Below are positions 11,419 to 20,623 of a stretch of DNA of 64,000 nt, piece by piece. Each line of letters starts with the position of its first letter. Within the stretch, counting starts at the first letter, position 1. A program made the translations under genes and the position numbers. The notes below the pieces were generated by a model. It saw only the letters and a program-made list of their open reading frames with translations. It did no database searches and had not been told where the DNA came from. Origin of the DNA: Pseudomonadota bacterium (GTDB taxonomy: Bacteria; Pseudomonadota; Gammaproteobacteria; Steroidobacterales; Steroidobacteraceae); assembly GCA_021851405.1 (NCBI GenBank), contig JAJZDW010000005.1:62001-126000 (forward strand), read 5' to 3'.

Positions 11419-12105
11419 GTGAGCGAAGCGGGTATTCCAGTGGTCACGCTCGATGGACCGAGCGGCTCGGGCAAGGGCACGGTGAGCCGCGCCGTGGCGC
11501 GCCGCGTCGGCTGGCACCTGCTCGACAGCGGGGCGCTGTATCGCCTGGTGGCGCTCGCGGGCATTGAACATAAGCTGGCGACGGACGACGTGGACGGCCA
11601 TGCCCGGCTCGCCGGCGCGATGCAGGTGCGCTTCGGGACCGAGCGCGAAGGCGAACGGGTGCTGCTCGAGGGGCGCGACGTCACCGCCGCGATCCGGACC
11701 GAAACGATGGGACAGGGCGCCTCGCGGGTGGCCGCCTGGCCGGCCGTGCGCGCGGCGCTCCTGGAGCGCCAGCGGGCGTTCGCCGAGGCACCGGGGCTCA
11801 TTGCCGACGGCCGTGACATGGGCACGGTGGTCTTTCCAGACGCGCCCCTGAAGATATTTCTCACCGCGAGCGCCGAGGAGCGGGCCCGTCGCCGCTATAA
11901 CCAGTTGAAAGAAAAGGGTCCCGGTGCTAGCCTCTCGGCCCTTTCGCGCGAGATCGCCGAGCGAGACGCGCGGGACTCGAGTCGGGCCGTGGCCCCGCTC
12001 GTCCCGGCCGCAGACGCCGCGCGGATCGATTCGACCGACCTGACCATCGAGGCGGCGGTCGAGCGGGTGATCGAGTTGGGCCGACGCCAGTCGTTGTGGG
12101 CGTAG
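11419..12105 (+). CDS. cmk: Cytidylate kinase
   Basis: Cmk phosphorylates CMP and dCMP. The P-loop ([17 protein letters not shown]) and the LID-region signature ([22 protein letters not shown]) are intact. The length is 228 aa. It starts with GTG two bases after aroA, indicating coupling. It is the last gene of the serC-cmk operon before the hairpin and rpsA promoter region, the usual gammaproteobacterial order. Confidence 0.95.
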   Translation: MSEAGIPVVTLDGPSGSGKGTVSRAVARRVGWHLLDSGALYRLVALAGIEHKLATDDVDGHARLAGAMQVRFGTEREGERVLLEGRDVTAAIRTETMGQGASRVAAWPAVRAALLERQRAFAEAPGLIADGRDMGTVVFPDAPLKIFLTASAEERARRRYNQLKEKGPGASLSALSREIAERDARDSSRAVAPLVPAADAARIDSTDLTIEAAVERVIELGRRQSLWA

Positions 12106-12134
12106 GGCGGTCCTGACGAGAGGAGTTTCCGGTC

Positions 12135-12159
12135 GGCCTGCGCCAGGGAGGCGCAGGCC
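12135..12159 (+). terminator. Hairpin between cmk and rpsA
   Basis: Perfect 9-bp inverted repeat GGCCTGCGC / GCGCAGGCC with a 7-nt loop, 30 bp after the cmk stop. It is followed by TGTAGCAT, a possible -10 for rpsA. There is no U-tract. It could end the upstream operon. Confidence 0.45.
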
Positions 12160-12244
12160 ATGTGTAGCATCTGCCTGGCCCCTAGGGATGTCAGGGGCGC
12201 CAGTTAATAAGCACGTCGTCCTGAAGGACCGTGCGAGTGAAGGT

Positions 12245-13921
12245 ATGACAGAAAGTTTTGCAGAGCTCTTCGAGCAAAGCCTCGCCAACCAGCGCATCCG
12301 CCCGGGGATGATCCTCACCGGACTGGTCGTTGACGTCACTCCCGATGTGGTCGTGGTCAACGTCGGCCTGAAGTCCGAAGCGGTCATTCCCGTCGAGCAG
12401 TTCAAAGACGAGAATGGCCAGATCGAAGTCAAGGCGGGCGACGAAGTCGAAGTCGCGCTGGATTCGGTCGAGGACGGCACCGGCGAGACGCGCCTGTCGC
12501 GCGAGAAGGCCAAGCGCGCCCGCACCTGGACGCGCCTCGAGGAGTCATTCAACAAGTCCGAGATCGTCACCGGCATCATCACCGGCCGCGTCAAGGGCGG
12601 TTTCACGGTGGAAATCGACAACGTCCGGGCGTTCCTGCCGGGCTCGCTGGTCGATGTGCGCCCGGTGCGCGACACGGCGTATCTCGAGGGCAAGCCGCTC
12701 GAGTTCAAGGTCATCAAGCTCGACCAGAAGCGCAACAACGTGGTGGTCTCGCGCCGCGCGGTCGTTGAGCAGGAGTTCTCCGCCGAGCGCAGTGCGCTGC
12801 TGGAGAACCTGCAGGAAGGCGCTGTCGTGCACGGCATGGTCAAGAACCTCACCGACTACGGTGCGTTCGTCGACCTCGGCGGCATCGATGGCCTGCTGCA
12901 CATCACCGACATGGCGTGGAAGCGCGTCAAGCACCCCTCCGAGGTGGTCAAGGTCGGTGAGGAGATCGACGTGCGGATCCTCAAGTTCGACCGCGAGCGC
13001 TCGCGCGTCAGCCTCGGGCTGAAGCAGCTCGGCGCCGATCCGTGGGAGAACATTGCCCGCCGCTACCCGGCCAGCACCCGCGTGTTCGGCAAGGTCACCA
13101 ACATTGCCGACTATGGCGCGTTCGTCGAGATCGAGGACGGCGTCGAGGGTCTGGTGCACGTCTCGGAGATGGATTGGACGAACAAGAACGTCAATCCGGC
13201 CAAGGTGGTGCACACGGGCGAGGAAGTCGAGGTCATGGTGCTCGACGTCGATGAAGATCGTCGCCGCATCTCCCTCGGCCTGAAGCAGTGCAAGGCGAAC
13301 CCGTGGAAGGAGTTCGCCGAGAACTACAACCGCGGCGATCATGTCAGCGGCCTGATCAAGTCGATCACCGACTTCGGCATCTTCATCGGGCTGTCCGGCA
13401 ACATCGACGGCCTGGTGCACCTGTCGGACATCTCCTGGGACATGCCCGGGGAGGAAGCGGTGCGCAGCTACCAGAAGGGTCAGCAGCTCGAGGCCATGGT
13501 GCTGTCGATCGATCCGGAGCGCGAGCGCATCAGCCTCGGCATCAAGCAGCTGGCGAAGGACCCGTTCTCGAGCTACATCGCCGAGAACCCCAAGGGCACC
13601 ATCGTGCGCGGCGTGGTGAAGGATGTCGACGCACGCGGCGCCACCATCGACCTCGGCAACGGGATCGAGGGTCAGTTGCGGGCCTCCGAGCTCGGCCGTG
13701 ACCGCATCGAGGATGCGCGCACCGTGCTGAAGGTCGGGGAGGAAGTCGAGGCGAAGTTCACGGGCGTCGACCGCAAGTCGCGCACCATCTCGCTGTCGAT
13801 CAAGGCGAAGGAAGCCCACGAGGAGGCCGAGGCGGTGCAGAACTACCGCTCCTCGGATTCCAGCACGACCGGAACGAGTCTCGGCGATCTGCTCAAAGAG
13901 CACATCGGGGACCGTGGCTGA
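12245..13921 (+). CDS. rpsA: 30S ribosomal protein S1
   Basis: S1 binds mRNA and helps load structured messages on the 30S subunit. Six S1 (OB-fold) domains can be followed, with repeated motifs such as [36 protein letters not shown] and [23 protein letters not shown] at 12245 gives the canonical start [13 protein letters not shown] (558 aa). The 19 codons before it in the track are leader. E. coli S1 represses its own translation through its leader; that is possible here but not shown. Confidence 0.97.
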   Translation: MTESFAELFEQSLANQRIRPGMILTGLVVDVTPDVVVVNVGLKSEAVIPVEQFKDENGQIEVKAGDEVEVALDSVEDGTGETRLSREKAKRARTWTRLEESFNKSEIVTGIITGRVKGGFTVEIDNVRAFLPGSLVDVRPVRDTAYLEGKPLEFKVIKLDQKRNNVVVSRRAVVEQEFSAERSALLENLQEGAVVHGMVKNLTDYGAFVDLGGIDGLLHITDMAWKRVKHPSEVVKVGEEIDVRILKFDRERSRVSLGLKQLGADPWENIARRYPASTRVFGKVTNIADYGAFVEIEDGVEGLVHVSEMDWTNKNVNPAKVVHTGEEVEVMVLDVDEDRRRISLGLKQCKANPWKEFAENYNRGDHVSGLIKSITDFGIFIGLSGNIDGLVHLSDISWDMPGEEAVRSYQKGQQLEAMVLSIDPERERISLGIKQLAKDPFSSYIAENPKGTIVRGVVKDVDARGATIDLGNGIEGQLRASELGRDRIEDARTVLKVGEEVEAKFTGVDRKSRTISLSIKAKEAHEEAEAVQNYRSSDSSTTGTSLGDLLKEHIGDRG

Positions 13922-13930
13922 GTCCTGAAC

Positions 13931-13962
13931 GTCGCCGCTTCCGCCTCGGCGGAAGCGGCGAC
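13931..13962 (+). terminator. Perfect 15-bp hairpin between rpsA and ihfB
   Basis: GTCGCCGCTTCCGCC and its exact complement are separated by two bases. The repeat begins 9 bp after the rpsA stop and ends 15 bp before the ihfB ATG. No U-tract follows, so it may attenuate, stabilise the rpsA message, or be an RNase site rather than fully terminate. Confidence 0.6.
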
Positions 13963-13977
13963 GGATTGGCCTGAGAC

Positions 13978-14280
13978 ATGACCAAATCTGAGCTCATCGA
14001 AATCATTGCGGCGAAGCAGAAGCATCTGCCGGCCAAGGACGTCGAGCTCGCTCTGAAGCAGATGCTCGAGGTGATGAGTGATGCGCTCGCGCAGGGCGAG
14101 CGCATTGAGATTCGCGGGTTCGGCAGCTTCTCGCTGCACTTCCGACCGCCCCGCCAGGGACGCAACCCGAAGACCGGGGAAACCGTCGCGCTCTCGGGCA
14201 AGCACGTCCCGCACTTCAAAGCCGGCAAGGACCTGAGGGAACGGGTCAACGAGGGCGCCGGGCAACCCATCCGCGGCTGA
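13978..14280 (+). CDS. ihfB: Integration host factor subunit beta
   Basis: IhfB pairs with IhfA to bend DNA at specific sites. The whole 100-aa DNABII fold is present: [32 protein letters not shown] and the DNA-intercalating arm [21 protein letters not shown]. Its position directly after rpsA identifies IhfB rather than HU. Confidence 0.95.
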   Translation: MTKSELIEIIAAKQKHLPAKDVELALKQMLEVMSDALAQGERIEIRGFGSFSLHFRPPRQGRNPKTGETVALSGKHVPHFKAGKDLRERVNEGAGQPIRG

Positions 14281-14311
14281 TCCGCAGCCTCAGCCTCCTG
14301 GCGCCGGCGCA

Positions 14312-14320
14312 TGCTACATT
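14312..14320 (+). promoter_or_regulatory. Extended -10 (TGCTACATT) at the lapB start codon
   Basis: TGC-TACATT ends 6 bp before the GTG of lapB. A transcript starting at the usual distance would begin at or next to the start codon, giving a leaderless or near-leaderless mRNA. Confidence 0.45.
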
Positions 14321-14326
14321 GCTCCG

Positions 14327-15448
14327 GTGATCGCGCTGCCCGCCTTTCTGCTCGCATTGGCGTTCGCCGCCTTCGGTTTCGCCGCATGGCTACTCGGGCG
14401 TTTGACCAGCAATCGCCGCACGGTGCGGCTGCCGCGCGATTACTACGTCGGACTCGACCATCTGATCAACGATCGTTTCGACCACGCCGTCGAGGTCTTC
14501 GCACGCATGGCGGAAGCGGGCGACGCGGCGGAAATCCAATTCGCACTCGGGAGCCTGTTCCGCCGCCGCGGCGAGGTCGACCGTGCGATCGCCGTGCACA
14601 CGCGCCTGCGCGAACACGGTGGCGGGGCGCTGCGCGACAAGGCCACTTTTGCGCTGGCGTTGGATTATCTCAGTGCCGGTCTCATGGACCGATCCGAGGA
14701 GTTGTTCGCAGAGCTCGCCGCTTCGAGTGAGTATCGCGACACCGCGCTCGATCAGCTGCTGCGCATCTACGAGGCGCAGGGCGACTGGACTCACGCCCTC
14801 GAGACGCTCCAGGCGCTGCCGCCGCGGGTGCAGGCCGAGCGGGCCCGCATCGCGGCGCATTATCTGTGCGAGCTCGCCGAGCAGGCGCTTGCCCAGGGGG
14901 ATGCCGGGCGGGCCCGGACGCTGCTCGGGGAGGCCCGTACGCGCTCGCGGGACTTGCCGCGCGCCGAGGTGCTCGCGGCGCGCTTGGCGGAGGCGGACGG
15001 GCAGTCCGCGCAGGCGCTCGAGCGGTATCTGAACATTCTCGAGGCGCACCCTGTGCTCGCCATCGAGATGATTCCGCGAGCCCTGGCGCTGGCACGGCGA
15101 ACCGAAGAGCCGCCGGCCCTTGCGGCGCTCTGGGCACGACTGGAGCGATCCGGTCAGAGCGGTGCGCGCGAGCTCGCGGTGTTGCTGGCGAGCGCTCTGC
15201 CGCCGGAGGAGTTGCAGCGCCTTGCGCAGTTGCACGGCCCGCAGGCGGACTCCCTCGCCGAGGCGTACGCGCTCGCGCTGCTGATGAAGCGTCTGGGGGA
15301 TGCCGGCGGCCGCTATCAGTGTGGGGAGTGCGGGCTGTTGAGCACGGCATGGTACTGGCGCTGTCCGAAGTGCCGTGCCTGGGACAGCCTGCGGCCGGCG
15401 GCACTGAAACGCGACGGCGGTGCGGCGCGGGTGATCGGCGCACAGTGA
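14327..15448 (+). CDS. lapB: Lipopolysaccharide assembly protein B (TPR and rubredoxin-like zinc domain)
   Basis: LapB (YciM) is an inner-membrane TPR protein that adjusts LpxC turnover and so LPS supply. One N-terminal membrane segment (ALPAFLLALAFAAFGFAAWLLG) is followed by DYYVGLDHLINDRFDHAVEVF and a run of TPR helices. The C-terminal zinc ribbon has two CxxC pairs (CGEC, CPKC). The length of 373 aa is close to E. coli LapB (389 aa). lapA, which usually sits between ihfB and lapB, is missing: only 46 bp separate the two genes here. Confidence 0.92.
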   Translation: MIALPAFLLALAFAAFGFAAWLLGRLTSNRRTVRLPRDYYVGLDHLINDRFDHAVEVFARMAEAGDAAEIQFALGSLFRRRGEVDRAIAVHTRLREHGGGALRDKATFALALDYLSAGLMDRSEELFAELAASSEYRDTALDQLLRIYEAQGDWTHALETLQALPPRVQAERARIAAHYLCELAEQALAQGDAGRARTLLGEARTRSRDLPRAEVLAARLAEADGQSAQALERYLNILEAHPVLAIEMIPRALALARRTEEPPALAALWARLERSGQSGARELAVLLASALPPEELQRLAQLHGPQADSLAEAYALALLMKRLGDAGGRYQCGECGLLSTAWYWRCPKCRAWDSLRPAALKRDGGAARVIGAQ

Positions 15449-15555
15449 GCGCGAGGGGTGGGGCGACGAGGCGATTTGCGCCGAGGCGCGCGTTACACTA
15501 GCGACATGAGCGACCCTTAAGCGGGTCGGAGCCGACCATTTCCAGGAGCACACCC

Positions 15556-16524
15556 ATGCGCACCCCTCCGAAGTCGATCATACGCACGGCCGTATTTCCG
15601 GTGGCCGGTCGCGGTACGCGCTTTCTGCCGGCGACCAAGGCCAGTCCGAAGGAAATGCTGCCGGTGGTCGACAAGCCGCTCATTCAATACGCGGTGGAGG
15701 AGGCACTCGCCGCGGGGGCCACGCGCCTGGTGTTCGTCACCGGTGCGTCCAAACGCGCCATCGAGGATCACTTCGACTCCGACCAGGAGCTCGAGCAGCT
15801 GCTCGAGCGCCAGGGCAAGAGCAGTCTGCTCAATCAGATTCGCAGTGTTCTGCCGTCCTACGCCTCGTGCATCTACATCCGCCAGCCGGCCCCGCTCGGG
15901 CTCGGCCACGCGGTGCTCTGTGCACAGCCGGCGGTGGGCGCCGAGCCGTTCTTCGTGCATCTGGCCGACGATCTGATCCGCAGCGACGTCGCCTGTCTGG
16001 CGCAGATGGCCGAGGTGTACGACGCGAAGCGGGCCAGTGTGCTCGGCGTGCAGGCCGTACCGCGCGCCGACACCGACAAGTACGGCATCGTGGCGGTCGA
16101 GGCCGACAAGTCGGCCACCGCCCGGGTGCACAGCATCGTCGAGAAGCCCAAACCTCAGGTGGCCCCGTCGAATCTCGCCGTGGTGGGCCGCTACGTGCTC
16201 GCCCCTGCGATCTTCGAGCACCTGGAGAAGCTCGGCCGGGGCGCCGGGGGGGAGATTCAGCTCACCGACGGCATCGCCGCGTTGATGCGCGAGGAGGCGG
16301 TGTACGCCTACCGTTTCACCGGCACCCGCTACGACTGCGGCAGCAAGCTCGGCTACCTCCAGGCCACCGTCGAGTACGCACTCGGGCATCCGATGCTGGG
16401 CAAGGATTTTCGCCGTTACCTGCGCGGTCTGCAGCTCGAGATGGGGAGCGCAGCGCCCGCGCCGCGCAAGAGCAACGGCGCCGCACCGCGGCGACGCGCG
16501 GCGCGGCCGGCGGCGAGTTCGTAA
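15556..16524 (+). CDS. galU: UTP-glucose-1-phosphate uridylyltransferase
   Basis: GalU makes UDP-glucose for surface polysaccharides. The nucleotide-binding loop ([28 protein letters not shown] is contiguous in the ORF) and [20 protein letters not shown] are diagnostic. AGGAG sits upstream of the ATG, and a TTACACT -10-like element lies about 57 bp upstream. The C-terminal 30 residues are Arg/Ala-rich and variable. It probably forms its own transcription unit after lapB. Confidence 0.95.
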   Translation: MRTPPKSIIRTAVFPVAGRGTRFLPATKASPKEMLPVVDKPLIQYAVEEALAAGATRLVFVTGASKRAIEDHFDSDQELEQLLERQGKSSLLNQIRSVLPSYASCIYIRQPAPLGLGHAVLCAQPAVGAEPFFVHLADDLIRSDVACLAQMAEVYDAKRASVLGVQAVPRADTDKYGIVAVEADKSATARVHSIVEKPKPQVAPSNLAVVGRYVLAPAIFEHLEKLGRGAGGEIQLTDGIAALMREEAVYAYRFTGTRYDCGSKLGYLQATVEYALGHPMLGKDFRRYLRGLQLEMGSAAPAPRKSNGAAPRRRAARPAASS

Positions 16525-16534
16525 GGTCGACCGC

Positions 16535-18613
16535 CTACACCGGCTGCATCAGCGGCGGCTGCTCCGGCGTGCGCGCCGTGAGGTACGCCAGTGTGTTGAT
16601 GTTGTCGACCAGGCGGTCGCAGGCGACCACGATGTCCGTGGCCGAAGCCAGTTCGCGCTCCAGGCGGCGCTGGGCGGCGCGGATCGGCGGCAGGGCGTTG
16701 GGCTCGCGGCGCACGCTCAGAGCTTCGGCCACCTCCGCGAGCGCCGCCGCGCTCTGATGCAGGAACGGCTTCAGAGCGGCCTGCTGCGCCACGGGTACTT
16801 GGTGTCCGAGGAGCGCCTCGAGCGTCATGACCGTTCGGGCCAGCCGGTTGCCGTTGGTGAGCAGCGATTGCGCCAGTTCCGCCAGCGCCGGTGGCGTGGC
16901 CGGCTCGGCGAGCAGGCGGTTGACGGAGGCTTCGGCGTTGACGCGCGCGACCCGGGCCCCCTGGCGTCCGTCGCGCCGCTCGTGCACGGTGCCGCCCGCG
17001 AGGGACTCGAGGTAGGTCGCGTACGCACGCAGCATTTCCGCGAGCGTCTCGCGCGTGCGGCCCTTCTCCCAGGTTGGCCACAGCGCGTACACCGACAGTG
17101 ACACCGCACTGCCGATGATGGTGTCGATCAGTCGGGCGACGACGGTCGGTTCGGGGCGCTCTCCGGCGAATGCCAGCAGCAGCACCACCATGCCGGTGAG
17201 GCAGGCGACCGCAATTCCGTAGTGCACGTTGCCGAAGTAGCGAAACCCCGCGCACAGCACGGCCAGCACGGCCAGGTGCACCCACGCGTTGAGCGGCAGG
17301 AGGTAGACCAACGCCGTGGTGAGCACCAACCCGAGGATGGTGCCGACCACGCGCAGCAGTCCGTAGCTGAACGTGGCGGCGAAATCGGCGCGCAGCACGA
17401 TCGCCACCGTCATCGGAATCCAGTAGCCGTGCACGACCGGCAGGATCCGGGCGAGCCACAGCGCAAACGTGAAGCACACGGCGCTGCGCACCGCGTGGCG
17501 GAAGGCGGCCGAACGGGGCGTGAGGTTCGCTCCGAGGATGGCGAACGGCGATTGCGGGCGCAGCGCGTGCGGTCGCTGCAGGTCCTCCTCGACGGGGCGC
17601 TCGAGTGCCTGCGTGCCGGCGCGCTCGGCATTGCGCACCGCGGCGGAGAGCTGCCCGGAGAGCGCTTGGAGATGCCGCCACGGCCCCTCGGGCAGCTGCG
17701 CCTCATGTTCCGCGGCGGCGCGCTCGGCACGCTGCAGCCGATCGAGCTCGGTGCGCATGACCCGACGCGGGTCGGCGCCGGCTTCGATGGCCGCGCTGAT
17801 GGCCTCGAACAGCGCCGCGCAGTCCTGCTGCACGAGCGGCGTGAGGCGCTCACCGGGATCGGTGAGCTCCAGTGCCGTGAGCTCGAGCCGCGCCCGCTCG
17901 GCCAGCTCGAGCATCACGCCGAAATGGTCCATGACCGCGCCATGGGCGCGCAGCGGGCCGAGCAACGTGTGCTGCAGCTCCGTCATCCCGGCGGTCAGTT
18001 CGAGTGCCGCGCCGCTGTCGTGCGCCCCGCGCCGTGCCATGGCGGCGAGCTCGCGATACACGGCCGCGAGTGCTTCGCGCTCCGGCCCGTAGCGTTGCAG
18101 CGGCCAGGCGGCGATTGAGAACAGTGTCAGCAGCAATCCGCCGGCCGTGACCCAGCCGGTGAGCGCCAGGGCCGCGCCGAGCGAGGGGGCCGGCAGATCC
18201 GTGGCGATCACCAGCAGAATCATCGCGGTCATGCCGACCCGCGCGATCGCATCGCCGAACACCACGAGCAGCGCCCCACAGAAGCCGATGGCGAAACTCG
18301 CCACCAGCAGCGCCGGCAGGTGGTGGTTCAGCGTCAGCCCGAGGAACGTGGCCAGCCCGCCGGCGGCCGAGACCGCGAGCAGCCGGAACAGGCGCTGGCG
18401 GTAGGGACCCGGCTGGTCCGAATACATCGTCACCACCGCGCCGACCGCCGCAGCGATGCCCGGGAGCAGTTGGCCGCTGGCGATGCCCCAGATGAGCGGC
18501 AGGACCACCGCGGCGGTGTTGCGCAGCAGCACCCGCCAGGGCAGTTGCGCCGGTTTGGTCTGCAGCAGCGCCGCGACCATGTTCTGGCGCAGGGACGTGA
18601 CGGCAGTGGGCAT
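16535..18613 (-). CDS. FUSC/YccS-family inner-membrane protein
   Basis: The protein has 692 aa with two hydrophobic blocks. One is N-terminal at about residues 28-170 (LLRNTAAVVLPLIWGIASGQLLPG). The second is at about 385-510 (ARILPVVHGYWIPMTVAIVLRADF). Each block is followed by a long soluble helical region. This duplicated plan is that of YccS/AaeB-type proteins (fusaric acid resistance family), some of which export aromatic acids. The motif GYWIPMTVAIVLRPDF-like (here RADF) marks the FUSC core. It has no matching membrane-fusion partner beside it, so a pump function is not established. It converges on galU with a 10-bp gap. A CATAAT element lies upstream near 18661. Confidence 0.82.
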   Translation of the reverse strand: MPTAVTSLRQNMVAALLQTKPAQLPWRVLLRNTAAVVLPLIWGIASGQLLPGIAAAVGAVVTMYSDQPGPYRQRLFRLLAVSAAGGLATFLGLTLNHHLPALLVASFAIGFCGALLVVFGDAIARVGMTAMILLVIATDLPAPSLGAALALTGWVTAGGLLLTLFSIAAWPLQRYGPEREALAAVYRELAAMARRGAHDSGAALELTAGMTELQHTLLGPLRAHGAVMDHFGVMLELAERARLELTALELTDPGERLTPLVQQDCAALFEAISAAIEAGADPRRVMRTELDRLQRAERAAAEHEAQLPEGPWRHLQALSGQLSAAVRNAERAGTQALERPVEEDLQRPHALRPQSPFAILGANLTPRSAAFRHAVRSAVCFTFALWLARILPVVHGYWIPMTVAIVLRADFAATFSYGLLRVVGTILGLVLTTALVYLLPLNAWVHLAVLAVLCAGFRYFGNVHYGIAVACLTGMVVLLLAFAGERPEPTVVARLIDTIIGSAVSLSVYALWPTWEKGRTRETLAEMLRAYATYLESLAGGTVHERRDGRQGARVARVNAEASVNRLLAEPATPPALAELAQSLLTNGNRLARTVMTLEALLGHQVPVAQQAALKPFLHQSAAALAEVAEALSVRREPNALPPIRAAQRRLERELASATDIVVACDRLVDNINTLAYLTARTPEQPPLMQPV

Positions 18614-18661
18614 CCGTGGGCTCCGATTCTGCGCCGCGCTCGCGCGGCGACGACGCAGCGA

Positions 18662-18865
18662 TTATGGCAGATACACCGTGACCACAGCCTCGCCGTCCTG
18701 GCGGTGGGCGAGGGTGCGCCGCCTGCCGTGCGCCGCGAGGATCTCGCGGCAGAGAGTCAACCCGAGACCGGTGCGGGAGAGGATGCGGTCGCGAAGCACG
18801 GAACCGGCACATCGCCTGCGCGCCGAGTCCGCCGCTGTGCCCGGCCGGGGGATCATCGCGCGCAT
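18662..18865 (-). pseudogene. Remnant of a sensor histidine kinase C-terminus
   Basis: The last 45 or so codons read RTGLGLTLCREILAAHG and end in VVTVYLP. This resembles the G-box end of HATPase_c (GTGLGLxxCREIVxAHGG). Nothing upstream in any minus frame gives the N, F or H boxes, and codons before RTGLGL do not look like a kinase. I read it as a decayed fragment in a non-coding stretch. It might also be chance similarity over a short span. Confidence 0.4.
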
Positions 18866-19967
18866 GGCCGAGCCGAGCGTCTGCGAGCGAGCCTACCGGC
18901 AGCGCGGCCACCCAAGCGCTCCGCCGCGGCGCGTGCGCGCTCGGCTCCTCGGGGCTCGGTGCTTCGTGTGGACCTGGCCGCTGGCGCCGCCTCACGCACG
19001 ATCGCCACTCGGCTCAACGGCCCCCACGAGCCAAGACCGCTCGAGCACGGTCAGCACCCGTGCGAAGCGTGGGTGGGAGGGGATTCGGACGGCTTTCCGT
19101 GCCCGCGCCGTGATGACGTGTCGTGTCCATTGCACCACGCCCGAGAGGGGTGCGTGACTGGCCGATGAGCCGCTCATCCTGTCGCCTCAGCGCCTCATCG
19201 GCCAGGGGTTGGTTCCTGCCGGTGAGCGCGGCGAGTGGGTGTTGATATTCGTTCTGTAAGAAGAGGGGCGGGTCACCACGGTGAGGATCAGACCCTTGCG
19301 CCCGCGATCAGCGGCGCGCACCGAGTCGTGAACGGTGCCGGCGGTGGTGACGATGCGTGTCGGGCTCACCGCCGCGATGACCGTTGCGCGAGCCGCCACG
19401 TCCTGAACGAACCGCCTGCGAGCGACCGTGGGGGTCTCGAGACGGTGGCGGCAGACCGGTGAGCCCGATGGGGACCTGTCGCAATGAGCTCGATGAGCGC
19501 ACCGAAATTGAGGACCGTACCGACGTTCCGAGAGCGGGCGGGCACCGATGCCAAGGTGGGCGCCCGTGGGCGATAACCTCTTGCACCGCCGCCGTGCGCA
19601 TGGGGGTGGGCGCTGAGGGAATCTCGGTCGCGGCGACGCAGGGTCTTGAAGTCCAGGACGCTCAGCGCCGAGCAACCGAACGCATGCGAGGTCACTGAGG
19701 AAACCGAAGGCCGCCACGGGCGGATGTTCTGAGGGAACATCGCCCGTCCGCAGCGTGGCGTCATGCTCTGACCCGTCCATGTCGCCGACGGCGGACAGTT
19801 CGTGGAGACCGCAGATGCGGACAAATCGCAGTGCGCGGATTGGCGTCCGAAGCCGTTCAGGCCTATCCTGTAGGCCTGTCGCGTCGACGGGCGAGTCCGC
19901 CCGCCGAACAGGGGGGGGCACAGCCTAGTGCCGCAGTTCGCGCACGGAGCCATCCTGAGGAGGATTT
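18866..19967. other. 1.1-kb region with no supportable gene
   Basis: ORFs occur on both strands, such as 19187-19921 on the minus strand. They are Arg/Pro/Ser-rich, lack recognisable motifs and have no ribosome-binding sites. Base composition remains GC-rich but third-position bias is weak in every frame by eye. With the kinase remnant at its edge, this looks like decayed sequence between the FUSC gene and the DUF2934 gene. Confidence 0.4.
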
Positions 19968-20255
19968 ATGGCGACTCGACGTTCCGATTCGACCCCCACG
20001 CCCAAAACCGAGCAGGCCGTTGCGCCCAAGGCGCCTGCCCGCCGGGTGCAACGTGCCCAGCCGACAGGGAATTCAGCCGCGACCGCCACGAGCGTCACGG
20101 TCGAGACCCGGCGCGCCATGATTGCGCAAGCGGCCTATTTTCACGCCGAACGTCGCGGCTTTGCGCCGGGCGGTGATGAACAGGACTGGCTGAAGGCGGA
20201 AGCGGAGGTCGATGCACTGCTCGAAGGCGCAGCGCACGGCCACGGGCCCCAGTAG
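19968..20255 (+). CDS. DUF2934 domain protein, function unknown
   Basis: A small protein of 95 aa. A disordered Lys/Ala/Pro/Thr-rich N-terminal half is followed by RRAMIAQAAYFHAERRGF and DWLKAEAEVDALL, the DUF2934 signature. A strong GAGGAGG ribosome-binding site lies 6 bp before the ATG. No function is known for the family. It stands alone, followed by a hairpin. Confidence 0.85.
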   Translation: MATRRSDSTPTPKTEQAVAPKAPARRVQRAQPTGNSAATATSVTVETRRAMIAQAAYFHAERRGFAPGGDEQDWLKAEAEVDALLEGAAHGHGPQ

Positions 20256-20285
20256 GGCACTGCATTCGTTTCTCGATTTCAGAGT

Positions 20286-20308
20286 GCCCGCGAGCCGACG
20301 TCGCGGGC
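20286..20308 (+). terminator. Hairpin after the DUF2934 gene
   Basis: GCCCGCGA / TCGCGGGC, 8-bp stem with a 7-nt loop, 30 bp after the stop. A second 9-bp hairpin (CGCCGTCGC / GCGACGGCG) lies at 20339-20363. There is no U-tract after either. Confidence 0.5.
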
Positions 20309-20601
20309 CGCTCTGATGGGGCGTCACCGTGCTTCGGTCGCCGTCGCGACATGAGCGACGGCGAGCGGGGGGCTCGTGCCCCGTCGGTCCCGCTTCTCGT
20401 CTGCACATCACGTCGTCGCAGGACGTATGAGACGACGCTATGACCATTACGCTCAAGCATGCGTCTGGTTTAATGGCGTTGTAACTCGTCAACTCATGAC
20501 GTGCTTAATTCTCGCGCGATCTTCAGGAACGGGCGCGCTGATTCGCGAATGCACGAACATGCGGGCACTGGAGTGGGAGGTGCTGGCGTAATCGTGCCGG
20601 C
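20309..20601. other. Intergenic stretch, slightly AT-richer, no gene seen
   Basis: About 290 bp between the DUF2934 terminator and the cnoX terminator. It holds a second hairpin (20339-20363) and a patch around 20430-20520 that is visibly less GC-rich than its surroundings. The 71-codon plus-strand ORF here has no ribosome-binding site or motif and is not called. Confidence 0.4.
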
Positions 20602-20622
20602 GTGATCGGGTGTACCGATCAC
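20602..20622 (-). terminator. Terminator of the cnoX operon
   Basis: GTGATCGG / CCGATCAC, 8-bp stem with a 5-nt loop, directly after the cnoX stop codon on the minus strand. Confidence 0.5.
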
Positions 20623-20623
20623 C

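Noticed and set aside
15511-15528. 6-bp hairpin CGACCC/GGGTCG upstream of galU
   Set aside because: Too short and inside the predicted galU leader; no role can be supported.
19083-19160. tRNA-like sequence on the minus strand (GGATTC-G-GAC and GGGCGTGG ends reminiscent of a tRNA)
   Set aside because: T-arm and anticodon stem do not pair and no valid anticodon loop can be placed. At most a badly decayed tRNA.
19187-19921. 244-codon minus-strand ORF
   Set aside because: Arg/Pro/Ser-rich, no motif, no ribosome-binding site, and overlapping ORFs of equal quality in other frames. Not supportable as a gene.
20376-20591. 71-codon plus-strand ORF in an AT-richer patch
   Set aside because: No ribosome-binding site, no recognisable domain, between two terminators.
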